Shown: piece after piece, positions 1 to 11,822 of the stretch
How positions within the stretch are numbered: position 1 is the first letter of the stretch
How the letters are laid out: every line of letters begins with the position of its first letter
Notes under the pieces: generated by a model
Database searches by the model: none
What the model saw: the letters and a program-made list of their open reading frames with translations, nothing else
What the model was told of the DNA's origin: nothing
Assembly (NCBI RefSeq): GCF_040436345.1
Contig: NC_133215.1
Span: forward strand, 20,529,306 to 20,593,305
Source: Pagrus major
Lineage: Eukaryota > Chordata > Actinopteri > Spariformes > Sparidae
DNA: 64,000 bases
Reading direction: 5' to 3'
Made by a program: the position numbers and the translations under genes

Positions 1-632
1 CAGAGCTTTGATTTAGTGTGCAGACTGAGAGTGAGTGACAGCCAATACCTGGCAGCTCAAAAAGGCACATCAAGAAGATTTTTTTTATGATTTTCTTTGC
101 CTAATGCTTTCTAATCAGACTAGGGAATATGTTCAGGTCCTTGAAGCAGGCTTTTGATTATAAGCTACGCACATAAACATGATCAATATAAGCAGATGTT
201 ATGTATTTAAATACATGCTTTACCAAACTGCTGAGAGGGGTAAACCTTTCAAAGGTAATGTAGGGCTTTTCAGCTCAATCACTCCCCCTTGTGATTAGAC
301 AGAACGTCATAGCCTTCATGGCTTTTGAACAGCTGAAATCATTACAGTAGTGGACACATTAAGTAGTTTAGTACAGATTGTACTCGTCTGTGCCATTTAG
401 AAAGGAGGGTAGATACTTATTTAGACAACATGAGGGGAGATATTTCATAGAAATGTTCTGGATTGTGTCTGTTTCCATAAAACTTGTGTAAAGTTCTCGC
501 ATTTGCATTTCATCTGTTGTCTTTTTATATTCCCTTCAAAATACACCAGAGCTTCAGGCAACACAACACAAACAGATTCACCGGTTGAGTCATACTAATT
601 TTAATTCCTCCACTGTCTCTCTTACCCACCAG

Positions 633-663
633 GAGGCAGTGAAAGTGGGAGAGGCCGGAGCAG
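633..663 (+). CDS. palm3: Paralemmin, small internal coding exon
   Basis: A 31-base exon bounded by a pyrimidine-rich acceptor ending in CCACCAG and a donor GTAAGTG. It reads EAVKVGEAGA and leaves one base over. That base joins the exon at 2007 without breaking the frame, and that exon in turn joins the final exon at 3192. Very short exons in this part of the gene fit paralemmins. Earlier exons (the N-terminal coiled coil) lie left of the window. Confidence 0.6.
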
Positions 664-2006
664 GTAAGTGGGTTCAGAAAAACCTTTTGGCACCGAGAAA
701 TGTTAAAATTACAGCAGTTACAGTCAGTTTTTAGTTAAATTGCATTTCCATTAGCTTTGTGCCAGAGGAAGTGATAAATTGATGCAAATTTCACACTGTA
801 GAGAAGTTAACATGAGCATTTTCAAGCAATCTGACAAGCCCTAACATCCACAGTATGTAGCAGAGTGCAGAGCTGTCATCCATCTGCAAGCTTTTTCTTA
901 AACTGTTTAAACACTGTATTCTGTCCAATGTGTGTCAACCCCACAGTAGTCTATCATTTTCAACCACTGTGTGCAGACACACTACTTTTCTGGCTCCCAG
1001 CACCTGGTAGCCAAAGTCTTGTCTCAAATGCTACTCCTACTCAGTCACATCTGTACATATTCATTAGGTTTCATTTGTTTAATGTTTGGGCTCCTTCTTA
1101 CTTTTCTGTGTTTGTTTGCAATGAAAAAGATCTTGGTTACTGTCAGTAGAAAAGAAGCGTGTCAGTCAGGACGAAAAACCATTGAGGAGATATCCTCATT
1201 TACAGTCGTGTAGATATGTAGAACAAAACAGTTAAAGGGGCACTCTAGTTTTGGAGACAAAATTCAAACTCAGAATTGTGATATTTACAACACTAATGAG
1301 GTAAAAATACAAACTCAGAAATATTATACATATTATATATTATTTTTTCCATAACTGAATAAACAAGCTGTTCTCAGCGGAAAATAAGGTCCCCAGAACA
1401 TTGTTTGAAGCTACAAAGGTGGCAGGGTCCACCACATTTAAACAAAGTAAAACGGTATGAAATTGTGTTGTCCTTTTAAGGTCAGTTTGTTTATTCAGTC
1501 ATGAAAACAAAGAGAGTTTGTGTATTTTGTGTTTAGGCATACAATTTCAGTCAATGAAGATCTTTCTCTTCTTATTAAAATTTCTACCCCAAAACTACAT
1601 AAAGCACCTTTTAACAACAAAAAAGATGTTTTGTAGCTAAAATCTAAAATACAGGATAGACTATGGACAGGATGCTATGGAGTAAATGAAAAGAGAAATA
1701 AATACAATGGCATATAAAATAGAATAAAATGAATAAATGCAAGAGTAAAATACAGTTATTAAAGTACAACAAAAAAGTACTACACTACTGTGTTGATTAA
1801 ATCACACTGTGATCCAGTCCTCAGTGTTGCATCTTAGTCTGAACATCTTAATGTAAAGGAACATGTATATAGTCGCTGGATTCATTTTCTGAGAAATCAG
1901 TACTCAGTTTTGTAGTGATTCATGATTTCTACACTGCATGTCTGAAAAACACTGCTACCTGCTGACACACTTGCAATACATACAGTCTGTATTCTTTCTT
2001 CCACAG

Positions 2007-2060
2007 AAATAGTCCATGATGCTCTTGTGCAGAACGGAGAAAACAATGCAACAGGACTGG
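2007..2060 (+). CDS. palm3: Paralemmin, second small internal coding exon
   Basis: A 54-base exon with acceptor TTCTTCCACAG and donor GTGGGT. Using the base carried from the previous exon it reads EIVHDALVQNGENNATGL plus one base. The same phase is needed to enter the final exon at 3192 as E-T-T-D-V-E-V. Frame agreement across three exons is the main support. The donor is less canonical than its neighbours, so this exon may be used in only some transcripts. Confidence 0.6.
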
Positions 2061-3191
2061 GTGGGTATAGAGTTGACTCGTGTCATAAAATGCACACAGA
2101 TGTACATCAGAGTACTCGCATAATGCTCATGTGCGGAGTGGAAAACAAATCCTGCACACGTCCATAGCCTTTGTTAACATCAGTATCTTATCTCCTCTCT
2201 ATTCTTCCTTGTGTCAATTCATATCATACACCAATTCCTTAAAGACCATACAATCCCCTATAGAAAAACTTTCCAGTATGTGTTGTTTATACTGATCTTA
2301 AGAACATTTGCATTATAAAGGAAGGAGTGACCCGGGCATACCTATACTTCACTAAAAGTTCATACATGCTGTGATGAATATTTACGCATGTTGAATAAGG
2401 TTTTGCATACATATTTATGCTAATATGCCCACAAGTGCAGAACTTGCATTTTTAGAGGGCAGCGGGGATGTGGACATGTCAGTGGGTATGCTGCTCACGC
2501 TGTTGAAGAGCACAAGAGAATCTTAAAAAATGAAACTGACCCATCCATTTGTATTTTAATCATCCAGGGTCTATAATCACAGACTGCAGGATCTTAATCT
2601 GCATTTAATGCATTCTCTGTGCATCTTATTCCAACCGTGTCATCAACCATTGTGTATTCCTCCCATGACAAAGCATTGAAATGATAATGATAATGATAAT
2701 TTACATTTCTCACTGTTTTTATTTCGCTTGTGTTTTGTTACTTTTCTCGTGATGGTACAATAAATATTCTCTTCCACTGATTGTTACATTCTGCTCTAAA
2801 ACAAATACAATAAAAGCCTCCAATTATTATTATTATACAGTTCATGGCCTGTAGCTAAAACGTGGTCTTTATCAGCCTCTGCATTTTATACTAGAGCAGA
2901 GGTGACTGACCTTTCTGTGTAAAGCATTAAGATCCTATGATGGCAGAAGCTTTTGTCAACTGCATTATAAAACATAAATTAGCTGTATTGACTGCAATGA
3001 CATACGCAGACTGCAATCAAGTAACAGTGAAAGCTAATAATCAGTGATAATGAAAGTTTGTTGGCATATTGATTGCAAATTCATTCAACTTCATTCAAAT
3101 GCATGAACAGCACTAACTATTCAAATTAATGCAAGTGCACAGAATTCTCCTCCTTTACTGACAGTGTTCTTTATTTTATGTTTTTCTTCAG

Positions 3192-4195
3192 AAACAACTG
3201 ACGTTGAAGTGAAGACGAACCAAAGCTCAGCAGTGGATGAAACTGCAGCTGTCCTAACAAATGGTGGAGGGGAGTTAGAGGCAGACACCAGTCACGACGC
3301 TTCAGAGCAAAGTAATCAGTCCACCACCAACGGACCAGTTGTAGCCTCTGAGGGTGTTATTAGCATGAAGTTGGAACCAGGGTTGAGCCTGGTTTTTTCT
3401 GAGGCATTGCCTGGTCAGGTTCCAAATGTCGACATTAACGAGGAGGAGGAGGAAGGGACCCTGGTGATGAGAGCAGAACGTGTGATCATCACAGATGAAG
3501 GGGATGATGTACCTGAGGAAGATCGACAGAAGACCATGCAGTCAGAGGAAACCCCTCTGCCGAATCTAGAAGCAGGCCAAGAAGGAGGGGAAGCTGTGGA
3601 GGCGGTAGTAACAGAAACAGAAGCAGCTCTGGAAACCTTCACAAAACCAGAGTACAGTGAGGCAATTGAACCCACTGCAGAGGCACAACCAGCAAATGCA
3701 GATGGAGACATGCAGGGTGGGGTACAAACAAATGAACACGGAGATGGAGAGACAAAAGCTGAAGGACAGGACAACCAAACAGAGGACCTCACCTCTGTGC
3801 AGGTGCAGGCCCCATCCAATGCTCTGGAGGGCACTACAGTGGCTTCTGTGCCAGTCTACTCTCAGTCCACTCTCTCCCCGGAGGCAGAGGCTGAGAGTGC
3901 AGCTGCAACGTCACCAGAGGGAGCAGAGGCAGCGTCAAAAGCCCAAGACCCTGCTCCTCTGCCGGGCCAGTTCCAGGAGGTTCCCCTGGCTGATCCCCAG
4001 GAGAACCAGAGAACAGCGGCAAGGCCAGGAGAGCAGGAACCTCTTCTGTCACAGGCCAAAGCCCCAGACACCCATGCAGAGCCAGCAGCAGCAGCTAACA
4101 GCCCAGCCAGCACAGAGACACACAGCCCGACCAGGGCTAGCCAGGAAGAGGAGGCACCCAAACGCAAAACCTGCCAGTGCTGCTCTGTCATGTAA
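3192..4195 (+). CDS. palm3: Paralemmin C-terminal exon with CaaX lipid anchor
   Basis: This final coding exon encodes about 334 residues. Paralemmins are lipid-anchored phosphoproteins of the inner plasma membrane that shape filopodia and membrane outgrowths. The last residues, K-R-K-T-C-Q-C-C-S-V-M, give a basic patch, two palmitoylatable cysteines and a prenylated CaaX box (CSVM), the family's defining tail. The rest is acidic, low-complexity and disordered (E, A, Q and P rich), with a more conserved core around 3441-3510 containing the run GTLVMRAERVIITDEGD. The acceptor is TTTTTCTTCAG at 3191 and the stop is TAA. A long Glu/Ala-rich last exon fits paralemmin-3 better than paralemmin-1, and the MISP-type gene downstream agrees with that. 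The family is firm; the paralog (palm3 or palm1) is inference. Confidence 0.8.
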
Positions 4196-5839
4196 ATGCC
4201 CTCTCTGTACATTTATTTCCTCTCCCCCTCTTCAGTCTGTCTCAATACACAACACACTCCTTCCCCCATCTCTTTGTTTTATGCACCCATCCTTTTTCAA
4301 ATCAGTATGTCCACAAGCGGCTTCCCTTTCCTCCTCTGCCCACTGCCCTCATAACTTCTTCGTCCCACTCTCTAAATCTTCAAGAGGAAATGAGCTCTCT
4401 CCGATGTGAAGACGGGAGGTATAGACTGGACTTGTCAGTGTTTAAGTGCCTTGAGGAGCTCTCAACCCAGGACTACACTTTTAAATTCTCTTCTCACAAT
4501 GCGGACCAAAGTATGAGGTGTTGGTTTTTTACACTGTTTGAGTTTGATTTTATTTTACCGGTTAGTGTAGTGAGCCAGACAATCTATATAGGATCATACA
4601 ACCCAAATATTAAATGGAGTTAAACAAAACACAGTCTAAAAATATATTATTTTAAGCTGTTGTATCTACATGTATAATTCATTTTTCATGATCTTAATAT
4701 AAGAGTTAACTGGAAAAGATGTGGAGGGGATCAGAGAGGATCTAAATTAATGACTTTAAAGGTGCATTATTTTATTGATTTTGGTCTTTTGATTTGAGAT
4801 ATTTAGAATCCAAGTATAGGACCTGAACATGTTTATTCACTCTGTAATACAGGTTTTGACAATACACAGACTAACTCTATGAAATGTTCTTATTTATAAA
4901 CAACAGCGTGCACCACTGAATATTTCGTGGGCTGTTTTTAAAAGAGCAATTATTTTTGAAATACCTGAAAGTATGAATTTTGTATTTTTACCAGATGAGC
5001 TATTGAGGCGAGGCTCCGGAGCTCCTGGCATAGCTCTGTGCATGGATGTACATACTGTAGACAAAAACATGTGGAACTGAGAGTGTCTGAGATGTCAGCT
5101 TTAAAATGATTGATGAATGATTTAATGATTAAACTGACATTTGTGATACACTGCCTGATGTACTTGATGTTCATCCAGCGTTTCTGTTCTTCAAATAGTG
5201 AATATGTCCAAAAACCACAACACTCTTTGACGCAAAAGAAACACACTGGATAATATTTAACTATTTGTGTCATAATGCTGGATCTTTCTAAGTCTTAAAG
5301 CAGGGACAAGTGGTTTAGGACAGCCGCCTGTCATATCTCTCCAGCCACAGTTGGAGTGGGAGTACGCAGTCCGCCTGAGACAACTCGTCTATCTTTAATC
5401 ATAGAGCTTAAGTTGAGGTAATTAGTCCCCTGAGGAGAAGAAAGGGACTAACAGGATCTATCTTTGAGAGATTCTGCAAAAAAAGCAGTTTTGCGGGGAC
5501 TGAGCTCATGAAATGATGTACCTGGTGTTCCCTGAAAACACTTTTAAAAATCCTCCACATGGAGTACATGGACCTCCCAGCAGTGTCTCTAACAGCTCTT
5601 GTGATAGTTCAGTGACCAGCCGTCTCAAGGGCCAGACCAAACTCTGTCCCGGGGGAAGGGGATGCAGCAATGAGTCCCGTAGCTGTGAGAATAAGGCCTG
5701 CTGAGCTGAGAGCTCTCAGGGGGGCTTTCTGCAATAGGATAAATTTGATACATTAAAACACATTAATTCATTATTTTTATGCCTTCAGGCCTGGCCAGAT
5801 GCAATATATTTTTCTGGTTGTCTGTACATCCTGCATCCC

Positions 5840-6260
5840 ATTCTGTTGAAAGATATCTCAGGAACGCCTTGAGGGAATTTCTTCATATTTGGCACAAACG
5901 TCACTTGAATTTAAGAATTAACCCATTCAATTTTGGTGGTCAAAAGTCACGGTGACCTTCCAAACACGTTTTTGGCCATGACTCAAGTATTCATACACTA
6001 ATTATGACAAACATTTCACACTAATGTCTAATACGATACAATGATGAAGTAATTATATTTCATATCCAAATGGTCAAAGGTCAACTTCACCATCACATCA
6101 TAATGTTCTGCAAAAATCCCTTTCTGGACATTATTCAACACCATAACTCAGGAACAGAAGGGGAGACAGTGACCATAGATCATATTTGGTTGGATACTGA
6201 ATTGACACATTTGTACAAACATTCTCTGTTGAACATTTCAGTTAGCATTAAATGCAGCTG
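5840..6260 (+). repeat. Teleost dispersed repeat
   Basis: The stretch contains ATATCTCAGGAACGCCTTG, then ATTTGGCACAAACG, GTGGTCAAA and GGTCAAAGGTCAACTTCAC. I remember this sequence as dispersed in many percomorph genomes. No terminal repeats were seen and its class is unknown to me. Confidence 0.5.
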
Positions 6261-6351
6261 AAGGTTATACACATTTAAAACCAGGGATTAGGGAAGAGCA
6301 AAAAGCTTTTAAAAACAAGTTCATACATACTCTGAAGGTAGGTAAACATTC

Positions 6352-6837
6352 TTAAAGAGTAGCTCCATCAGTTTTCCTGATTAAAGTGTGTTTACAGGTC
6401 TTGGTGAGTACAACTGCAGATGTGAAAAAAAGTACTGTAGCCTTTTGTTGCTTCACAGGAAGTTGCATGTATCTGATAAATTGCCTTCTTTGATGTCATT
6501 CAGTGGTTAAGTTGCATTGTGGGTAATGTAAGTGTCGGTTTTTGTTCTAGCATTGCACTCCTCCTGTTGGACTCATTATGGAGGGTTTAAAATAAAATTG
6601 ATACAGCTGAACCAGAGATGTTTTTATTCCTTGCATTCTTCTTCATTTTCCAAACCTGGCACCTTCATCACCCACAATGCAACTGAGCCGCTGAGTGACA
6701 TCACTGGAGGCATTTTATCAGATTACATGCAGCTTCCTCTGGAGCCACAAAAGGTTTTGTACTACATTTTTCACATGTGCAGTAGTACTCCAACACAACA
6801 CAATTTAATCAGGAAAAATGGTGGAGTTACCCTTTAA
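6352..6837. mobile_element. Fold-back MITE with TTAA ends
   Basis: The left end (TTAA then AGAGTAGCTCCATCAG) and the right end read on the other strand (TTAA then AGGGTAACTCCACCAT) match. The match continues inward through TTTTCCTGATTAAA, CTTTTGT and GTTGCATTGTGGGT, giving imperfect arms of roughly 170-190 bp around a short loop. No transposase frame is present. TTAA at both ends and long terminal inverted repeats suggest a non-autonomous piggyBac-like element. The arms have diverged, so it is not very young. Confidence 0.75.
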
Positions 6838-7406
6838 ACTCTTTGACCAAGCAAACAGATACATACTTCCAATATGGGTGCAAACTGTGAGGTAAACAAT
6901 GTCTATAGTTCTCTGCAGTGTGTTTAATTATAAACATGAACACAATGATTGTAAAGGGTCAGATTGTGTGGACTGTTGCAAAGACAACGCTGCTATTTTG
7001 ACTGTCAATTTGGCAAAGGCTGGAAATAAACATTGGTTTGGGTCCCAGATTCACTGAATTACTCCAAGCGTTCGTAGAAATCAATCCCTGTTGATTCAAC
7101 AATGCAACAACAGTGTTTTCTGACCTCAGTGCAAGTGAGAATATCTTCAATAAATGAGTGCATTAGGTTTTACAGTGATTTCAACAAACTCAATACATAT
7201 AATGAAATTGTAGCTCTAAGTATGAGCCAATGAGATTAAAGTAGATTTATTGCCTGCTGTTTACAATATGAGTATCAGTGAATGCACTGCAATATTTCAT
7301 GTAAGACACTGCGAGTAAGAACAGTGTAAATAATCATGATTCACACTATTCAATTCTTGTGTTACTGTCACAGGTAAAGAACACAGGTGGACTCTGCTCT
7401 CTCAGT

Positions 7407-7442
7407 ATTGTGAAACTGGATTTTTCTGTTGCAACTATAAAA
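7407..7442 (+). promoter_or_regulatory. Core promoter of lipocalin copy 1
   Basis: A C/EBP-like box ATTGTGAAAC begins at 7407 and TATAAAA begins at 7436, 29 bp later and 68 bp before the first ATG. The same two boxes at the same spacing precede copies 3, 4 and 6. Factor identity is inferred from motif resemblance only. Confidence 0.6.
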
Positions 7443-7503
7443 CCAGACAAGCCTCAATACTGGCAACACTCTCATACGGACACTGCAGAGCAACTGAGTC
7501 CAG

Positions 7504-8091
7504 ATGACCAGTCGTATGACTTCAACATACAGAGACATGTTTGCTGTGTGTGCCATCACTCTCCTCTGCTTGGTGTCTGTGAGCCATTCAGCGCCTCTGA
7601 CCTGTAAAGACGTGCTCCAGCCTTTGGATCAACTGGATCCTAATGATTTCAAGGGCGAATGGGCTATGATTGCAGATAGCCTGAAAATCATTGAATCTCA
7701 TGAGCCTTTTGAACTAGCCAACAGCATCAGTCTTTATTTCTACAACTCAACCTTCACCAAAGCCAATCGTTATGGTGAGTCGTGCCATTACTTTTCCCAT
7801 AACGTCTTGATTGAGGGCCCTCACTATAACTTCACGGTGGGACAGATGTCTAACTTCAGTGGCACCATCTACCGTACGTCCTGCGCAGACTGCGTAGTGC
7901 TGAGCTTCAAAGTGGAGTCAGCAGGTTTTAAGTCAGAGGAACTGTGCCTGTTCAGCAAAAGGAGGGAGGTGGATGAGAAGGAGCTGAAGGAGTTTGCCGC
8001 TCAGGTGGAGTGTCTGGGGATGCCTAAACTACTGATGATGGATCCTACCAAGCCACTTTGTCCAGTCCGCCCCACCAACGTCATACAGTAG
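7504..8091 (+). CDS. Lipocalin copy 1, saxitoxin/tributyltin-binding-protein-like
   Basis: A secreted lipocalin-type carrier of 195 residues in one exon, related to pufferfish saxitoxin/tetrodotoxin-binding protein, fish tributyltin-binding protein and alpha-1-acid glycoprotein. The signal peptide (MFAVCAITLLCLVSVSHSA) probably ends before P-L-T-C. The lipocalin GxW motif is present as K-G-E-W. Conserved family cysteines include the S-C-A-D-C pair and V-E-C-L near the C-terminus. N-glycosylation sequons occur at NST, NFT and NFS. In-frame ATGs lie at 7504, 7516 and 7537; 7504 is the first after the TATA box, while 7516 and 7537 match paralog starts. AATAAA follows at about 8164. This is the most divergent intact copy (C-K-D instead of C-E-D, and a short C-terminus). 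The ligand cannot be told from sequence. Confidence 0.85.
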   Translation: MTSRMTSTYRDMFAVCAITLLCLVSVSHSAPLTCKDVLQPLDQLDPNDFKGEWAMIADSLKIIESHEPFELANSISLYFYNSTFTKANRYGESCHYFSHNVLIEGPHYNFTVGQMSNFSGTIYRTSCADCVVLSFKVESAGFKSEELCLFSKRREVDEKELKEFAAQVECLGMPKLLMMDPTKPLCPVRPTNVIQ

Positions 8092-9194
8092 CTCCAACTG
8101 AGGAGAAAACAGAGACTCCAAAGGCTTAGGAGTTGTTGGTGCATGATATCTGTTGACAGTGTAAATAAAATGATTGAAAATACATACAGTGTCTGTGACT
8201 GCTTTTGCAAATGTAAATTGTAAATTGTCTACAACTAGATGAATGTGAGATTTCATGAATAACCTTTGTACTGTGCCTGGTTATCAAGATAATAAAGATA
8301 CCAAAAGGGCTTGAAAGTTGAAACCTGAGTGGAAAGCCTTTGAAGACTTAAGCATGTTTGTTATCTACCAAATAATTGTTTAATAGTTGTATTTCGGCTC
8401 CTCATTGTACCTTGTTTTCATGAAGACAGTGCAGGTGAAGGGGAGGGGGATGCTATAGGTTAAAGTAAAGACCAAATCAGATGTGCTAGAGTTTGTGGTC
8501 TGATGTTGTTGTTGTATTTGATCAAATGCCTTTGAATGATTTGTTCTCAGAGATGAAACTTAAGATTTGTTGCTGCAGCACAGGTTTGTCTGAAGGTAAA
8601 GTTAGAGCTGCCTCTGTGGACTTTGGGGTCCTTAGCCTAAATGTACAGGTTCACATTTCAGTAAAAATCAATAAATACATTTAATGAAAATTAACAGAGG
8701 CAGAGGGGCCAACAGTACATTTGGCTCTGTTTTTTAATATACATGACAGAATGGATAACAGTATCTCTTTGAGCAAATGTTGCTTTTTGTCTTTGTTAGC
8801 ATTTTTGCCACAGCCACTTTATACAGTCATAATATGTTCAGTTTGAAATAGTTTTATATTGATTGATGGCTTAAATCTCCACACTTTAACAACAACCTAC
8901 TGGCACTTTCTAAACAAAGTAGAGGTGACTTGTTATTAGTGTTCTTATTCCCTCCCACACACAGATGTGTATCCATCAATCATTTATCTGCACTTACCAG
9001 CAGACCAGTATAAACACTGAGTATTTCCAGAACTTCAGTTCAGGAGAAGTTCAAACAGTAAAACCTTTTCCCCCATTTTATTTGATTAACAATGTTTGAC
9101 TGACCTTGAACCTGCCACATTACCACAGCTAAGATAGACTGGAAAACACCCAGTGAAAACAATAAGTAGCCCAGCACCTAAGATTGCAGGTGCT

Positions 9195-9500
9195 GTATCG
9201 TAGACAACTGGACTTGTTTCAGTTTCTTGAAGACGTGTCACCTCTCATCCAAGAGGCTTCTTCAGTTCTAACTAACTGGAGGGGAGCTGCAGGCTTTTAA
9301 ACCCTGTATGGGAGTGTTCTTACAGATTCGTTAAGGTCACGTGTGAGCTCTGAGTAACAACCACTCACATCTGAGCTCACCAAGCCCTAACATCCCACAT
9401 GAAGGCCCGTTGGGTCAACGAGTCACAAGTGGCCCTAACGACTCTGAAACTCAGAGCTCACACATGTCCTTAACGACTTGGTAAGGACACTCCCACACAA
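9195..9500. repeat. Dispersed repeat with long inverted arms
   Basis: The left part carries ACTTGTTTCAGTTTCTTGAA and CATCCAAGAGGCTTCTTCAG, which I recall as very common in teleost genomes and often beside Penelope-like elements (recollection, not tested). Within it, 9308-9355 and 9449-9497 are imperfect inverted copies sharing GTGTGAGCTCTGAGT and CGTTAAGG. No coding remnant was seen. Confidence 0.5.
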
Positions 9501-10130
9501 GCTTAGAGGAGGACAGATGATTCCCAGATTCGACTATACTCATATGTCGTTGTTTCATTTTGGCAACAGGTTCTAGCAAAAAATTCAGTTATGTATCAAA
9601 AACTATTGGGTGAACAGCGTGGCTCATCAACGTTGTCAGGAAATTAATCAGAAATATATGAAATATCATAAAAATGCCAAAATACACTGAAGTGTGTCTT
9701 AAATACATTTTAAGACAAGTGGCGGTTGTTTGTTTTTAAAGGTTAGTTTTGAATTCAGTCTACTCACCCTCACCCACACAAATGAAAACAATTAACTGGA
9801 AGCAGTTTCACATATTGTCTGTGTGCCAATGCTGGAAAGTAGCTCCAATAGGAGCAACTGCAGCTTTAAAGAACTGCAACAAAGAAAATACAGAAGGAAA
9901 TCAACTTTGATAATAATGTTTATCAGTTTGACTGAACAGTTATTGATTCATCTCTGTATGTTAATAGCCGAAGGTGATGACAAACAGCAAACCAGCTGCC
10001 GGCGTGCTTGCCATGGTGTTGTTTTGAGCTGTGCTGTTGCTGCAGAGTAGTCATCATCTGTGGCTGCGCACTTGTCAAACGGGAGGGAGGGAATGACTGT
10101 CAGCTCCCCAGACTTAAAACAAAGATTGTC

Positions 10131-10215
10131 CACGAGTACCTGATCGCGAGTCCGAGTCCAGTCTCAAGTCTCTGTGTGTGGTGACTTAAGTGTGACTCGA
10201 GTCCCCGTCTCTACT
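10131..10215 (-). repeat. Copy of the GACTTGACTC-type repeat
   Basis: On the minus strand this reads as alternating GACT-rich words (GAGACTTGAGACTGGACTCG). It resembles the plus-strand block at 16830-16915. Both look like remnants of one dispersed family. The match is word-level only. Confidence 0.35.
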
Positions 10216-11138
10216 GTCTATCCAGCCCAGTCACCAGGATATAATGTTGGCACTTAACATTTCTGCAAACCACAGATACATCCAGGGTTAACATTTGTAC
10301 CAAACTTGGCATGTCACGTTCACATTATATGCTTGTAAGCCACCTTTCACATGATGACGTGGAGGGGATGGTGGTGGCCGTATTACAGCTCACTGCAGTT
10401 TGAGTCACACCATTGGATATTTTAAAGGACACCTTGGGACATCTCCAGCTCCAAAGAGTTGTCACAAGAGAGAAATATAAAATCAGTTTGAACAAAATTA
10501 GTTTTAACTTGGTTTTGCAGAAACGTACTTAGCTAACATTGGGTGCTACCACCTATCAAAGTCTTACCAAAAGCCAGTTGAGAGAAACTGAAAACACATT
10601 TTGTATTGAGAAAAGCCTTCATCGCTGTCTTTTGCTCTTCTTTTAATGAAAGTTCTGGTGTAACTAGCGCTATAGCAGCTATGCTAACCTTTTGCTTGAC
10701 AAGAAGGATTTGCAAGATCAGCACCTCATGGTCGTGCCTACACTCATTGGGCCTGGTTGGGCTCAGTCTAATGATTTATTCTTTAATGAAGAGTATAAGC
10801 TTCGCTGTGCTATCCCTTTGTGTTGCTCAGTTATGTACACTATGTTTGATAAATGAATAAGTCAAATGAAAGTCAAAATTATCTGAAATGAACTGGAAAC
10901 ACTTGTGCCATCTGGAAAACATATTTATTTTTCAGTCACATATTTGCTGAAAGTAAAATACAGGTGTGGTGCATTACGTTTAAAGATTGATATGTGTGAA
11001 CAAAAAACCTAATAAAACAAGTCTTTCAGCAGTTTATGATGGTGGCATATTGATGTTGACGATTTAACATCTTCAGAAAAATAAATCTAGTTATGCCAAA
11101 TGTTATTGGCATAACATTATCAACACTATGGGATCTTT

Positions 11139-11753
11139 TTATGGTCTCTCAATTTTTTGTTCCTCTGTTTTCTCCTCAGTTTGAGGTGCTGGATCACCGG
11201 CTGTCTCTTCTGGGCAAAGCTCCTTGGTAGGATCCATCACAACCGGTGGAGGCATCTTCAGACACTCCACCTGAGCAGTGAACCCCTCGATCTCCTCCTG
11301 CTCCAGCTGCCTCCTCCTGCTGAACAGGTAAAAGTGCTGCCTCTTTCCTGACTCCACATTCATGTGCATCAGCATACAGTCATGACAGGATGTATGGACG
11401 AAGCTTGCGCTGGTGTTGCTTTTGTCTGTCCCATCATAGGTGAAGTTGCTGCCTTCCAGGGTGATGTTGTAGGAGCTATACATGCACTTGTTATCCAAAC
11501 GTATGCTGCGAGTGTAGGAGACGTTAATCTCAGTGGAGTTACTGGAGAAGTTTACACTGGCACTGTCTCTTTGTTTGAACCGCTCCAGGTATGGTAGATG
11601 GCTCAGACTGCCTGCAACTAAAGCCCATTTTCCCTCCAAGTGATGAGGATTCAGTTGGTCCAAAGGCCGGACCAAGTCTTCACAGGCCAGGGGGGCTGAA
11701 AGGCTCACTGACACCAAGCAGAGGAGAGCGATGGCACATGCAGCAAGAGCCAT
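11139..11753 (-). CDS. Lipocalin copy 2 (inverted)
   Basis: A single-exon lipocalin of 204 residues with signal peptide MALAACAIALLCLVSVSLSA, then P-L-A-C-E-D. The GxW motif is E-G-R-W-A-L-V-A-G. The S-C-H-D-C pair, V-E-C-L and E-L-C-P-E cysteines are present, with about five N-glycosylation sequons (NST, NVS, NIT, NFT, NTS). The C-terminal tail is hydrophilic and rich in E, Q and K. The start lies in ACAAGACAAAATG, shared with copy 3. It shares the strand-specific block R-R-R-Q-L-E-Q-E-E-I-E with copies 4 and 6. It lies head-to-tail with copy 3, opposite to the rest of the cluster. The TATA box found in its sister copy is missing here. Confidence 0.85.
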   Translation of the reverse strand: MALAACAIALLCLVSVSLSAPLACEDLVRPLDQLNPHHLEGKWALVAGSLSHLPYLERFKQRDSASVNFSSNSTEINVSYTRSIRLDNKCMYSSYNITLEGSNFTYDGTDKSNTSASFVHTSCHDCMLMHMNVESGKRQHFYLFSRRRQLEQEEIEGFTAQVECLKMPPPVVMDPTKELCPEETAGDPAPQTEEKTEEQKIERP

Positions 11754-11822
11754 TTTGTCTTGTTTGAAGGCAGTCAGTCACGCTGTAGTATTAAATGGAG
11801 AATGTGGCTGATGAATGGGTCT

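Larger units (their letters stand above)
4196..7435. other. Paralemmin 3' UTR and intergenic DNA
   Basis: Probable 3' UTR of the paralemmin gene follows the stop (T/C-rich to about 4380); its poly(A) site was not identified. It is followed by a dispersed repeat at about 5840-6260 and an inverted-repeat transposon at 6352-6837, listed separately. Open frames here (for example 4177-4623 and 5513-5704) show no family signal and no splice-consistent partners. I see no gene. Confidence 0.5.
8092..11138. other. Intergenic DNA between lipocalin copies 1 and 2
   Basis: AT-rich DNA holding the 3' UTR of copy 1 (poly(A) signals near 8164 and 8290), a repeat with long inverted arms at 9195-9500, a Gly/Asp-anticodon-like repeated motif block at 10131-10215 (GAGTCCGAGTCC type), and the probable 3' UTR of copy 2, whose poly(A) signal on the minus strand is at 10924-10929. 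The open frames are short and unsupported. Confidence 0.5.

Noticed and set aside
3657-4409. 250-codon frame overlapping the paralemmin exon
   Set aside because: A shadow frame: Gln/Arg-rich translation of the real Ala/Glu-rich exon, with no family motif.
11157-11597. Plus-strand frames over lipocalin copy 2, and similar opposite-strand frames over copies 4-7
   Set aside because: Antisense shadows of real coding sequence that recur because the copies are similar.
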